From: Blepharisma stoltei
Taxonomy: Eukaryota; Ciliophora; Heterotrichea; Heterotrichida; Blepharismidae
DNA: 64,000 nucleotides
Direction of reading: 5' to 3'
NCBI GenBank assembly: GCA_914767885.1
Contig: CAJZBQ010000028.1
Coordinates: 558,001-622,000, forward strand
A model generated the notes under the pieces. The model worked only from the letters and a program-made list of their open reading frames with translations. It searched no databases and was not told where the DNA came from. How positions within the stretch are numbered: the stretch's first letter is position 1; every line of letters starts with the position of its first letter. Position numbers and translations under genes: made by a program. This document shows positions 53,231 through 62,672 of this stretch, in pieces.

Positions 53231-54728
53231 ATGGATATTTTTAGAAACGTGTTAAAAGGTCATGGGTCGGCATTAATGAGAAGACTAGTTACTGTTTTCT
53301 ATCAAACACTGGATGGATTTGTGATTGGAATTTTAGGATCTTCAATACCTGCAATATCAGAATCTTTAATGGCATATTTTTTTATAGGGATCGGAGCAGG
53401 AGCACTTACAATTTTAATTCCTCTTTCTTTGAAAATGAAATACCAATGCTGAAATTCTGATGGAATGACTAAATTTTTATTTTTGGTGTTTATAGGTGAT
53501 GAGCGATAATAGACCGTAAAGGCTAACTCCCCCCTCATCCTTGATCGAACGATTGACTGTAAAAATTCCTAAAAATTGGGAAATTAACCCCCATCCTTGA
53601 TCGAACGATTTTCATATCATAACAATTTTTTATATATATAAAAATATAATAGTTGTCAAAAGCTTGGGAAGATGTACATAATGAAGTTGCTTTCAGATAC
53701 TTTGAGACGACAGAAAGCTTCGAAATCAACGATAGAAGTGATTCAGTCATCAACCTAGGCTTAAAAACTCAATAATCTAATAAAATAGAGACTTTAAAAT
53801 TTTTAAAAAAAAAAATTAATTTAATAAGGAACAAATTAAAATTTATACAGTTTAAAGGGGTAACTAATAAATCAAAATATATTAAAAATTGGTATTTTTA
53901 TGAGATTAATTCAATTTTTTGCTGTAAAAATAATTATTAAATACTTTTAACACTCTTATTTAAAAGTAAATAAAACAAATATCTATATATTTTTTATTTT
54001 ATATATAAAAAATTTTTTTCCCAAAAAAATTGTTTTTAACCCCCATCCTTGATCGAACGACGGCGAGTCGTTCGATCAAGGATGGGGGGGAGTAAGTAAA
54101 ACACCAACAGAAAAAAAAATGGTCCAAGATGCTTGCTTTATGCAGTCTAAGCCAGATTAGGCATCTCAAAATATTAAATAGAGAGTTGTCATTTCATTTG
54201 TGAGTTTCAAAAAAATTGGCAAATACAATTTTATTTTAAAAATTAATTGATTGTCACTAGTGATCTATTAAAATGCAGTAGTATACAATCAGTATTGGAA
54301 TTTCACTTGCTTATTTGAGCTTGTTTATCAATGGGTTTTTCTTAGCTTTATGACTACTCGTTGCAAGTGGGATTTTATTAAGTGCGATTTATTTTGACGC
54401 TACAGGAATTGATGAATTAAAATCAGTTATTAAAGTTCAAGCCAGTGGCATTATAATTATGGGAATTTGTGTAGAAATTGCGTGCATTGGAATGTGGAGA
54501 TTTGTTTGGATTATTTTTTTGGTAAAAACTATTTAGCCTATTGTAGTTCTCCTTTCTGTCTTTTTGCTATATGCAATCTTAGATGCAGCTGATAGAGTTG
54601 AAACAAGAGATAATGTTTTTAAAGAAAATTTAGAGATTTGGCAAGGCTTCCCAAAATCTTGCTTGTTGGCATTACCGAAATTTTTGGTTTTTATCAAAGA
54701 ACGAATAAAGAGAAAAAAGTCAAATTAA
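53231..54728 (+). CDS. multi-pass membrane protein 2, tandem paralogue of protein 1
   Basis: MDIFRNVLKGHGSALMRRLV, then hydrophobic helices; a 793-nt IES joins FLFLVF to TISIGISLAYLSLFING; a 15-nt intron precedes LPIVVLLSVFLLYAILDAAD. 229 residues ending KERIKRKKSN. Helix count, spacing and the polar C-terminal amphipathic segment follow the upstream protein. The alternative, a separate short gene starting ATG at 54273 with a 15-nt intron GTAGTATACAATCAG, is also formally possible and would leave the first half truncated at 53509. I prefer the single gene because of paralogy. Confidence 0.55.
53491..54283. other. probable IES, 793 nt, carrying a family C MITE
   Basis: TA pair in matching codon phase. 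Removal rebuilds a seven-helix paralogue. The family C element at 53524-54092 sits inside, so the IES has probably been enlarged by insertion. Confidence 0.55.
53524..54092. mobile_element. family C MITE, 569 nt
   Basis: Left TAACTCCCCCCTCATCCTTG then ATCGAACGATT. A second copy of CCCCCATCCTTGATCGAACG lies about 65 nt in. At the right, the same unit and its reverse complement form a hairpin around CGGCGAG, ending GGATGGGGGGGAG before TAAG. The architecture (duplicated subterminal units, one end a hairpin) mirrors family A with a different unit sequence. Confidence 0.8.
54522..54536 (+). other. 15-nt intron
   Basis: GTAAAAACTATTTAG, containing an in-frame TAG. Splicing gives FVWIIFLPIVVLLSV. 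Confidence 0.8.
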
Positions 54729-55285
54729 ATAAAAGATGAAATAAATTTAAATGTATTAAGATAATTAAAGGATAAAAATAGATAAAATATTAATTAGCAT
54801 ATAAAAAATATGAATTTTTAGTTATTTATGCATATTTTCCATCTTTTCAAATAAGTCCATAATAAATATATAATTTTTTAGCCTCAAATTAGATTTCATT
54901 TTGAATTTCTTGTAATTTTATTTTTTTTCTTGCTATGTAATCTCTAATCATTAACTTTGTATTAAATTTGTATTAAAATGATGGATAATTAAATATGGGC
55001 ATCTCGTCCTATATATTCAGCCTCGAGAATATATTTAATGATATCTGGTTAGGTTAGCAAGCCCAGAATGTACAGCTTCACCAGAAAAATTGTTTGTCAA
55101 TTTTTCTAGGCTGGCAATTGGAAGCCTAGCTGTCAAAACCAAAATCCAAAATCGAGAGTCTATCTGATCGATGCCAAGTAGCTCAGGTGAGGTATCCTGA
55201 AGAAGGAGTAGAAGCCTTGACAGTGTGATATTGTAGTGGGTATTAAATTAGGGCAAAAAACAATCAATCTTATGTAAGTATTATA
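54729..55285. other. intergenic with a GC-richer fragment
   Basis: A patch at about 55040-55230 (AATTTTTCTAGGCTGGCAAT onward) stands out in GC and may be an eroded family R piece; no ends found. The remainder is AT-rich and empty. Confidence 0.35.
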
Positions 55286-56102
55286 ATGATGAATGACAAA
55301 AATATTAAACCTATTCCAATTACTGATGATGTTTGAATGGTGCCTTGCTCCATATCAAAAGACAAAAAAGAATATCAAGCAATAGGCAGGCCATATAATT
55401 CAGACATCAAATCCGACAGATTGCAAGCCAGACAGTTTTGGCTTCCAGAAGAAGATGAAACTCTCAGAGATTTGGTGCTGCACAAAGGCACACATAGATG
55501 GAGTTTAATTGCAAAAGAAGTCAACTCAATCGTTCATAATGGGATGCCAATAAGGCAAGGCAAGCAATGTAGGGAGAGATGATATGCTTGATAAATTAAA
55601 GTAAATTATAATATAAACTATATTAGTTAAAAAAAATTCTATGATGTTGGTATATAATCATCTTAATGATGGCTTAATAAAAGGCAACTGGACCCCTGAA
55701 GAGGATATAATTATTTTAGAAAAACAGCTGGAATGGGGAAACAAATGAAGTGACATTGCAAGACTTCTTAAAGGGAGAACTGAAAATCAGGTAAAAAATA
55801 GATGAAAAAGCATAACAAAAAGATCAAAAAAATCCCGAAAAGGACGAGAGCAGATAAAAACAATTATTTCAGAAAAAAAAGGCTTAGAACCTGAAAGTGT
55901 GCCATTGAGCTCAGTGATGCCGATTTCTCCTATGATAGTCAGTTCTCCTGGATTTATTCCATTTGCATTTGATGATCATGGTTTTTCGAACTTAGCAGAT
56001 CAGATAAAAACGATTTATCAAATAGGAATGACTGGCATGCAACAAACTGATGTATCTCCTTCAGCTTTTCTATTTTTAAATAGTCCAAATGTCAGGCAAT
56101 AA
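55286..56102 (+). CDS. R2R3 Myb transcription factor
   Basis: Removal of a 70-nt IES gives 248 residues with two Myb repeats: FWLPEEDETLRDLVLHKGTH RWSLIAKEV..RQGKQCRERWYNHL and GNWTPEEDIIILEKQLEWGN KWSDIARLLKGRTENQVKNRW. The spaced Trp residues and QCRERW/NQVKNRW recognition helices are typical, and two of these Trp codons are TGA. Sequence-specific nuclear regulator by family. The first repeat has an insertion (NSIVHNGMPIR) before the recognition helix. The C-terminal half is Ser/Pro-rich. Confidence 0.9.
55583..55652. other. short IES in the Myb gene, 70 nt
   Basis: Removal gives QCRERWYNHLNDGLIKGNWT, the conserved linker between Myb repeats. TA-bounded with TATA at the right edge. Confidence 0.9.
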
Positions 56103-56216
56103 AAATATATGCTTTGTAAGAATGGTTTTAATCAATAAATAAACTTTATATATTTTTTTTAAAAATAAATACCATAAAAAACAATAGAAAAATATATGGT
56201 ATAAATATAAATGTTT

Positions 56217-57299
56217 TTACTTATGAAATCCTTTAAAACCACAATCGTCTTCACATCTACGCTTTATTATTTCTTTATAAAGCAGAGCGGTTTCTAATGG
56301 AACAGAAGAATCTACAGCGATTCTTACAGCTGCTTCTTTTCTCTCTAGACTTTTTTCACTTTTAGATGGAATAATCTTCAGCCTTTGAGATTCTTGCTTT
56401 CTTGGTTGATCTAATGAAGCTTTATTCTTATTTAAGAGTGAGTTTTTATGAACCATCTGTCCAGTATAATCTTTGTTTGAGGATTCAGCTTTATTGCAAG
56501 TGTTTTTTTCTTTATTCTCTGTGTTCATCAAAGTTAATTCTTGAGGGATTAAACATTGCTCATGGGTGATTTTTTGTGTATACTTTGGCTTAATATCAGT
56601 TTCTTCAGATGATTTTTTAAATAAAGAAGCAGATTGCTTCTTAGCTATTTGGCTGTTTTTAGCACTTTTAGGTCTATTCCTTTCAGTTAAACCGCCATTA
56701 TTAGAAGTTTCAAAGTTTTTTTGTGTGTATCTTGCTGTAGAATTTTCTATAGAATTTATGAAATTTGGATGATCAGGAATTTTGATACTAAGCCCAGGAC
56801 CTTTAGATGAATTTTTTATATCACTAGGATCTTTTTCTATTTGACTGTTGATTTTAGAGGTTTCTTTTGATGAATTTCTAGAAGAGCACCTTGATGATTC
56901 TCAATAACCTTTTTTCGCATAAGCAACATATGCTAATTTTTTGGATAAATCATTAATTTCAGGCGCATCTCTAAAATTTTGTTTCCTTATCCATTCCCAT
57001 TTTTCTTTAATTCTTTCTTTTTTTGCTTCGAGAGCTTTTCCTTTAAGCAGCAAAATATCTTCGATCCCTTTTCTTGGCTTTATTTTAGTTTGTGATGCAG
57101 ACTTTTTGTTATTTTGGGCCATTTTTGCTTGCTGCCTTATCATTGAATCTTTGTAAAGCCTATCATGCACAGTATTTGTAGCTGTATTTATTTTATTAAA
57201 TTTTGAGCTTGACATCCTGCTTGTTAAAGTTTCAGAAGGGCTTATCATCCTTGGAAAATCATGTGGAGCTTGATATGGCTCAATAGTAAGAGCTTCCAT
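56217..57299 (-). CDS. hypothetical basic, low-complexity protein
   Basis: 360 residues, MEALTIEPYQAPHDFPRM to DDCGFKGFHK, continuous with one TGA(Trp) at KKGYWESSRC. An N-terminal helical region (KALEAKKERIKEKWEWIRKQ) precedes a long Ser/Lys/Asn-rich disordered part, then a short helical C-terminus (PLETALLYKEIIKRRCEDD). No domain recognised. Starts a few nucleotides from the divergent DUSP-like gene. Confidence 0.65.
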
Positions 57300-57305
57300 T
57301 TAATT

Positions 57306-58173
57306 ATCCCAAATTTAAACAGCAATGAAAATAATAAAAATCCTGATCAAAATGTATATGATTTTGCATTTCAGCATGAAGCAGAAGCTGATATTTGACT
57401 TGGGATGGGATTTAGCTTAAGAGTTACCACAAATTATGTAAATTAGCTGTTAGTTAGTTAGTTAGTTAGTTTTAAAAAGACCATACGTGGGCGAAACCAG
57501 CGGACTTTAACACCTCTGCTCGAAAGACGACTCCAGGTCGGGTTCTGATGTGGCCATACTCCCAGGCCAGACGCCATCTTAATTTCTGGTCAAAACCACC
57601 TGTCAGAGAATTAGCTCCTTTGGACAGAGCCACTCTTGGATGAGTGCCCCGATTGTCCCGATGAAGGAAGACCATGTGGTAGGAAAAACCTGTCTAGCCC
57701 ATCTGGCAGGGACAGGGAAAACCTTCGGGGGAGAAACAAAATTTTCCTTTTCGGCACAGCTACCCACATCCCTGAAGGCCTACTTAAGACAGGGAACGAG
57801 GCCCTATGTTTCAGCTTCATCAGGGATGGGTTCTACCTGGCTCCATAAGAGGTGCGCCTCAGAGTCCAATTTCCGTCAACGTCACCTTTTATTTCTCCGA
57901 TTAGCTGTTAGGAATCTACAAAAACTCCTCTAGATGATATGGCAGCATTAAAGTTTTTGCCTTTTGTGACGCTGTAATGGAAAAATTAAGTCTGGAAATA
58001 CCTAAATTTAAGCTGTTAAGGAGAATTAAGGTCAGTAAATGTGGGAAATAGTGAATAAAAGAGAAAAAGAGTGCTTTTATTTCCAGGGTATAGATGAGAA
58101 TGATTGCCTATATCTTGTATCCAAAGATTGGATTAAAAAAGGACTTGTGGTTTCTGAGATGAAAAACCATTAA
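57306..58173 (+). CDS. DUSP-like protein with three tiny introns, one carrying a retroelement
   Basis: Exons read NPDQNVYDFAFQHEAEADIW..SLRVTTNY, ESTKTPLDDMAALKFLPFVT, LLEIPKFKLLRRIKV and MNKREKECFYFQGIDENDCL YLVSKDWIKKGLVVSEMKNH. The last resembles the DUSP domain of ubiquitin-specific proteases (LYLVSKDWIKKG). Introns of 16, 17 and 17 nt each remove an in-frame TAA or TAG and keep phase. The start codon is unresolved: the frame is open back to the divergent gene without an ATG, and MGFSLRV near 57408 is the first in-frame Met. No peptidase domain follows, so it may be a stand-alone or truncated DUSP protein. Confidence 0.5.
57438..57453 (+). other. 16-nt intron that received a family R insertion
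   Basis: GTAAATTAGCTGTTAG. The last 12 nt are the target duplication, repeated at 57900-57911. With the insert removed, the intron is intact and splices SLRVTTNY to ESTKTPLDD. Confidence 0.6.
57454..57899 (-). mobile_element. family R element inside a 16-nt intron
   Basis: 446 nt, GC-rich, flanked by ATTAGCTGTTAG. On the plus strand it begins with five TTAG-type repeats, so on the minus strand it ends in a (CTAA)n tail, as do several LINE/SINE families. No ORF with retroelement motifs. Confidence 0.7.
57974..57990 (+). other. 17-nt intron
   Basis: GTAATGGAAAAATTAAG. Removes an in-frame TAA and joins FLPFVT to LLEIPKFK. Confidence 0.5.
58035..58051 (+). other. 17-nt intron
   Basis: GTAAATGTGGGAAATAG. 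Removes an in-frame TAG and joins RRIKV to MNKREKEC. Confidence 0.5.
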
Positions 58174-58386
58174 AATATAGTAGGAGTTTAGAAAGTAAAG
58201 TTTACTTTCAATGACATTATGGAGACCTCCAGTAGAGCTTACACTGGATTCAAATTCGTTTAAAAATTCATCGAAGTTATTTATAATGGCATGTGATCCT
58301 TTAGGGGTGTGGGTGTCAATTGATGAAAATTAATTATGAATTTAATCATAAATCCTAATTAATTGCTCGATCATGTTATAATTATT
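58174..58386. other. short region with an unassigned minus-strand frame
   Basis: A minus frame reading IDTHTPKGSHAIINNFDEFL then NEFESSVSSTGGLHNVI has coding-like composition but no start or clear end. Possibly a remnant or an exon behind the adjacent MITE. Confidence 0.3.
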
Positions 58387-58774
58387 TACTCCCCCCCCCC
58401 CTCCGTGAGTGAACAAAAAAAATTTTGTTCACTCACGGAGGGGGGTTAATTTTTTTTTTTAAAAAAATTTATATATAAATTTTATAAAAAATATTTTTTT
58501 TTCGAAATTTAAAAAAATCCTAATTCGTAAAAAATTGGAAAGCAAATATTAGTTTAATTTATAAAATTTATGTTTTAAAAAGCAATTCGTTCAAAATTAA
58601 ATAGAACTAGCTCTAGATTTCATTATACTAATTATCATTTATATATCAAAAAATTTTTCCATCAAAAAATATTTCTATTAAAAAAATTTTTGTTCACTCA
58701 CGGAGGGTGGGTTTTTGGTCAAAAAATAGCGATTTTTCTAAATGATTTTGTTCACTCACGGAGGGGGGGGGAGT
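58387..58774. mobile_element. family A MITE, 388 nt
   Basis: TACT plus 11 C and TCCGTGAGTGAAC hairpin at left. CTCACGGA plus G run, then AGTTA at right. Core as in uS4. Confidence 0.85.
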
Positions 58775-58845
58775 TATTATATTAATTATTTTAACATAAT
58801 TACTAATAGTCGCCAACTTTTGATGCCATCACAATTTTTATATGC

Positions 58846-60416
58846 TAACTCCCCCCTCCGTGAGCGAACAAAACCATTAGAAAAATCCATATTTTTTGAC
58901 CAAAAATCCACCCTCATGTGTGCGAGTAAAATTTTTTATGAAAAAAAAGGTATATAAATGATCACTTGTATCATGAAATCTCTGTTTAATTTAAAACAAA
59001 TTACGTTTTAAAACATAAATTTCACAAATTAAATTAATATTTGCTTTCCAATTTTTGAGAAGTGGGATTTTTTAAAAACAAATTAACCCCCCTCCATAAG
59101 AGAATAAGATTTTTTTAGTTCGCTTACGGAGGATGGGAATAAGAGACAACTATAAAATTAGGAACTACTTCAGTTGCTATTTGATCCATAAGAGCTTGAT
59201 CTCTGCCAGCTTGTGAATTCTTTTTCCTTTCTTGTTTATTTTTTACTATTTTTCTTTTTATTTGAAGGGCTAGCTCAAATGAAATGATTTCAATAAGCAA
59301 CATAGCTGGAATAAGTAAATAAGTTCAGACGTCTGTATAATTAATTAAAGGATAAATATGTTTTAATGCCAATGTATATGGTAAATTAACACAAAATAAA
59401 TAAATAGTACTAATTGATATAGGGACAATAATATCCTTTCATAAAAGAATGGTTGAATTATTATCAGATAGCCATATAAATAAAAATGATGACGACAAAC
59501 CACCTGAACTCCTGAACCGATTTCTTCAACACAGGCAGGAACCGCCCAGTGTGAAAGTAAGGGCAGATAGAGGCCGGTAATCCTTTATGTATGTAGGGCT
59601 AGGCTTTTTTAGAGCCCTAGGGAGCTAATTCCTGGGACCTTGAAATTTTACCTCTGAGACCATCATGGAAAGGGCAGAATCGCCAAAAGCCCCAAGTGGA
59701 AGATAAATCCCTCGCTCAAGAGGCGACATTTGCTGAACAATAAACTGGGAGTTTAGACCCAGGTGGTTGGCCAGGCTCCAGTATTATGAAATTCAAGATC
59801 GTTCGTAGCAAATCTCTTCCCTGTAGCTGCGAGAAAGGATATCTATGGGATCCTTTGGGAACTCTGAGCAGTTAGGGGTGGAAATCCCCAGCCCTATAAT
59901 AGACAAAGAGCTTATTTAACAGACAGCCAATTCTTTTTTCTATAAAAAAAATAGGTATTTCCCAATTGTAATTATATTGTCTAGTATATGCTTTCTCACA
60001 AATATTATTTCATTTAAGCAAAAATCAATAAGAAGTGTGCACAGTGGCACTGTATGAGCAAGGATAGCTGACATAACGTCTAAACGATCAGCAGGAGCCA
60101 CAGCTGACCAATAGACAATACTTACGCACCATTCTAATGCCCATGAAGTCTCAAACAAAATCCTTACACTTGGCTCCAATTTTTTTATCCGAATTGAAAG
60201 CACAGAAATGATGTAAAATATTGCAATGCAGGTAAGTCCTCAATTTGTGAAATATATAAAAAATAAGTATGTGCTCAAATACACCCCTCATACAAGATCA
60301 CCTATTAATAATAAGGAAAATAAAATCCGAATTATATTCAATGGGTTTTTATCAGAAGAAGTGTTCGGATTAGTTTCGTTTGATCTCTCGTTCATTGGTA
60401 TAAAAGCAATCAGCAT
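58846..60416 (-). CDS. FAR-17a/AIG1-like multi-pass membrane protein
   Basis: MLIAFIPMNERSNETNPNTS, then about six hydrophobic helices. Segments VYLSTYLFFIYFTNWGLTCI, WALEWCVSIVYWSAVAP and LAHTVPLCTLLIDFCLNEII resemble the AIG1/ADTRP family (intramembrane hydrolases of fatty-acid esters; the conserved His sits in an HxxP segment, here HTVP). A 462-nt insert separates KYLFFL from FIWLSDNNSTILLW. About 270 residues with several TGA(Trp). The stop TAG exists only after excision of the MITE at 58847-59139: TA comes from the excision site and G from the flank. Family call is by eye. Confidence 0.65.
58847..59139. mobile_element. inverted family A MITE whose excision creates a stop codon
   Basis: Left TAACTCCCCCCTCCGTGAGC, right CGCTTACGGAGGATGGGAA before TAAG, in the reverse orientation to its neighbour at 58387. 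In unexcised DNA the AIG1-like frame would run several codons into the element. After excision it ends VVPNFIVVS followed by TAG. Confidence 0.8.
59481..59942. mobile_element. IES containing a family R-like GC-rich element, 462 nt
   Basis: Flanks TATAAATAAAAAT and TATAAAAAAAATAGG resemble a diverged target duplication. The interior is GC-rich (for example GGCAGGAACCGCCCAGTG). Removal at TA joins GKYLFFL and FIWLSDNN. Confidence 0.65.
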
Positions 60417-60665
60417 CACCTTAATTCAAAAAAAATGGTAATTATAGGGAAATAAATTACTGTTTAATTACAAAATTTTAATTTTTAAAGATGAAAAATT
60501 AACCTAAACTCATTTGTTAAAAATTTGCAAATTAAAATTTAAAATCCTTAATAACTAATGGATGAAATTTGTGGAGATATTCCTTAAGGTGATCTGTAAA
60601 ACTTAATAACTTATGGAAAAAGGTCAGACCTGAAGGTCTTATGGCCTTATTATAATAGTTAATAA

Positions 60666-61830
60666 CTAATTAGTTTTTTTATTTTGTATGTTTTGTTTTC
60701 TTACCTCCAAATCCATATATGTCCCATCTTTGTAAATCCTATATTTGTAGACTAGCCTCAAATAGCAGTAAAATGCCAATGATCCAACAAACCATACACC
60801 CCATGGCAAAATGACGTACCAATGTACAGATTCTTCAAGCCTGTTTCCAGCATTATGCCTAAACTTCCAGCTTAAAATAGCTTCGCAGCAAAGCATCATT
60901 CAAGCAGTCCATCTATATTGAGCAAAAATCTGTTTTTCTGCTCTTAAATGTTCTCCCCAAGTTCTTACATCATCATAAGCTTCTCTAAATCCTAGCCCTC
61001 CTATTGCCAACCATATAATCAGTCTTATAATATTTAGCTTATTCGATGGTGGCAGCCACAAAGAATTCGGTACTGTAAATCCAGTGACAAAATTGATAGA
61101 TACAAATAAAATCACTAAAAACACCCCTTGAAACTGCCTATGTTGTGTCCATGCTTTCCATTCTCTAATAGATTTAGTGTTTTTTCTGCCAAACCAGTCA
61201 TACTCCATTGAGTTGCAATATCTAATTAGACTCATCCCAATCCATATTCCAAGAGTATTGGCTACCAAAACGTCTAATATTAACGAATCCCACCAACATT
61301 CTGCGAAATTTGGCCTAATATTTTTTAATGATAGTTCTATGAGCTCATCTAAAACACTCCATATATGAAGAATATAGTAATCTCTTAACAGCAAAGCAGC
61401 AGCAAGCCAGTTGAAGAAATGGGCCAAAACATAAAAATCTGAAAGCTTATATATATTTTCAAAGGTAAACTCACAGCTTCTATCATAATTTTCTGTACGC
61501 ATTGCAAGCTCCTTATTGAGGGAAGGATCAATATACCCGAATAATGCTCTTGCATCCTTTTCAGTTTGGAAAAGCAGAAACACTAAAAGTCCTATATAAA
61601 GAAGCCCAAGTCTTGCACCAACTCTGCAGTAAACATCTCTGACTCTTTTAAAAGGGCTATTATAAGGCTTAAGTGAGCTTTGGGCGAGGAAAACCATACA
61701 GACTCCAACAAGCCCTGCTTTAATATTCCATTCCTAATTCAGCACTTACTGTTGATTCTGAGCTATAATAAAGTCCACAAAGCACATAACTAATAGTCAA
61801 AAAGAAAAGCAATTGACTACCGTATTCCAT
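60666..61830 (-). CDS. phosphatidylserine synthase (base-exchange type)
   Basis: MEYGSQLLFFLTISYVLCGL; a 16-nt intron removes an in-frame TAA; then a polytopic protein of 382 residues. Family hallmarks are clear: DPSLNKELAMRTENYDRSCE, FDHFxNW-like VLAHFFNWLAAALLLRDYYI, and IRPNFAECWWDSLILDVLVANTLGIWIGM (NFxECWWD..LDxLxxNxxGIxxGM). These enzymes exchange serine for choline or ethanolamine on phospholipids in the ER, dependent on Ca2+. TGA encodes Trp at RWTAWMMLCC. About eight to nine helices and a basic tail. No IES. Confidence 0.92.
61734..61749 (-). other. 16-nt intron in phosphatidylserine synthase
   Basis: Minus strand GTAAGTGCTGAATTAG. Splicing gives SSESTEWNIKAGLVGV, avoiding a TAA. 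Confidence 0.85.
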
Positions 61831-61876
61831 TTATTAATAAATCACATCAAATTTTCTTTCTAATAATTTATTATAA

Positions 61877-62515
61877 ATGGACAGTGTCTCCAAAAGAATC
61901 GTAACATATATTTAGATAGTGGAGCTTGTGAGGAAAACTTCAAAATTCTTCAATGATCTTGCTGAGCAGCTTTCTCAAATAAGAGTAAAAAGACAGAGAT
62001 CTAAGAAAAAGCATAACAAGTCAGGGTTCTATTTATACTTGGGAGAACAAATAAAGCAGCTAAAAGGAGACAATGAAGAAGAATCAATTGAAAATATCGC
62101 AGAGTTGAGAAAAATTATAACAAATAGCTGGAATGAATTGAGCAACTCTGAAAAAAAGAAATGAAGAAAAAAAGCTCTAGAAGAAAAGGAGCAGGTGAGA
62201 TTGATGGAGGAACCTGGGAATGGTGGAAAAGAGCTCATAGATCTCAAAAGCTCATCATCAATTGAAAGTGATAGCGAAAGCAGCAGTGATAGTGATAGTG
62301 ATAGCGACAGTGAAGTCAGCGAAGATGAAAAGAAAAAGAAAAAGAAAAAAGATAAGAAGAAAAACAAGAAAAAAGATGGGAAAAAAGACAAGAAAAAAGA
62401 TAAGAAAAAAGATAAAGGCAAAAAGAAGAAGAAAAAAGATAAAAAAGGAAAAAAGAAATCGAAATCAGATAGCGAAGATGAAGGAAAGCCAAAGAAGAAG
62501 CATAAGAAATCGTAA
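61877..62515 (+). CDS. HMG-box-like nuclear protein with basic/acidic repeat tail
   Basis: MDSVSKRI, a 15-nt intron, then IVELVRKTSKFFNDLAEQL. Residues about 45-105 (SGFYLYLGEQIKQLK..NIAELRKIITNSWNELSNSEKKKWRKKALEEKEQ) follow the HMG-box pattern: aromatic-rich helix 1, the NSWNELSNSEKxxW helix 2/3 signature and a terminal basic helix; one of the Trp is TGA. The tail is SDSESSSDSDSDSDSEVSED followed by a long Lys/Asp run (KKDKKKDKKKDKG). Likely a chromatin architectural protein (inference). 207 residues. The homopolymeric tail makes length polymorphism likely. Confidence 0.75.
61901..61915 (+). other. 15-nt intron
   Basis: GTAACATATATTTAG. Without it no ATG-initiated frame reaches the HMG-like domain. 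Confidence 0.8.
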
Positions 62516-62672
62516 TCTAATCGTTATTTGACTTAGATATGCAAGATAAAGAAATTTCTTTATGAGAACTTAAAAGTCCATTATTAAGGCATCTTTTCAA
62601 TTTTCTTCATTTTAATTTTTTCCTAATATTATAAAATTAAATTGCTTTAGAGCTTATTATTCATTATTCATA

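Noticed and set aside
54273-54728. Separate small gene with a 15-nt first intron GTAGTATACAATCAG
   Set aside because: Possible, but joining to 53231-53490 across a TA-bounded IES yields a paralogue of the adjacent membrane protein, which explains both halves better.
57472-57933. Several overlapping ORFs in the family R copy in the DUSP-like gene
   Set aside because: Open in four frames at once because of base composition; the DNA lies between target duplications and is not host coding sequence.
58174-58386. Minus-strand gene downstream of the DUSP-like gene
   Set aside because: Coding-like composition but no start, no stop and no junction that keeps frame could be found.
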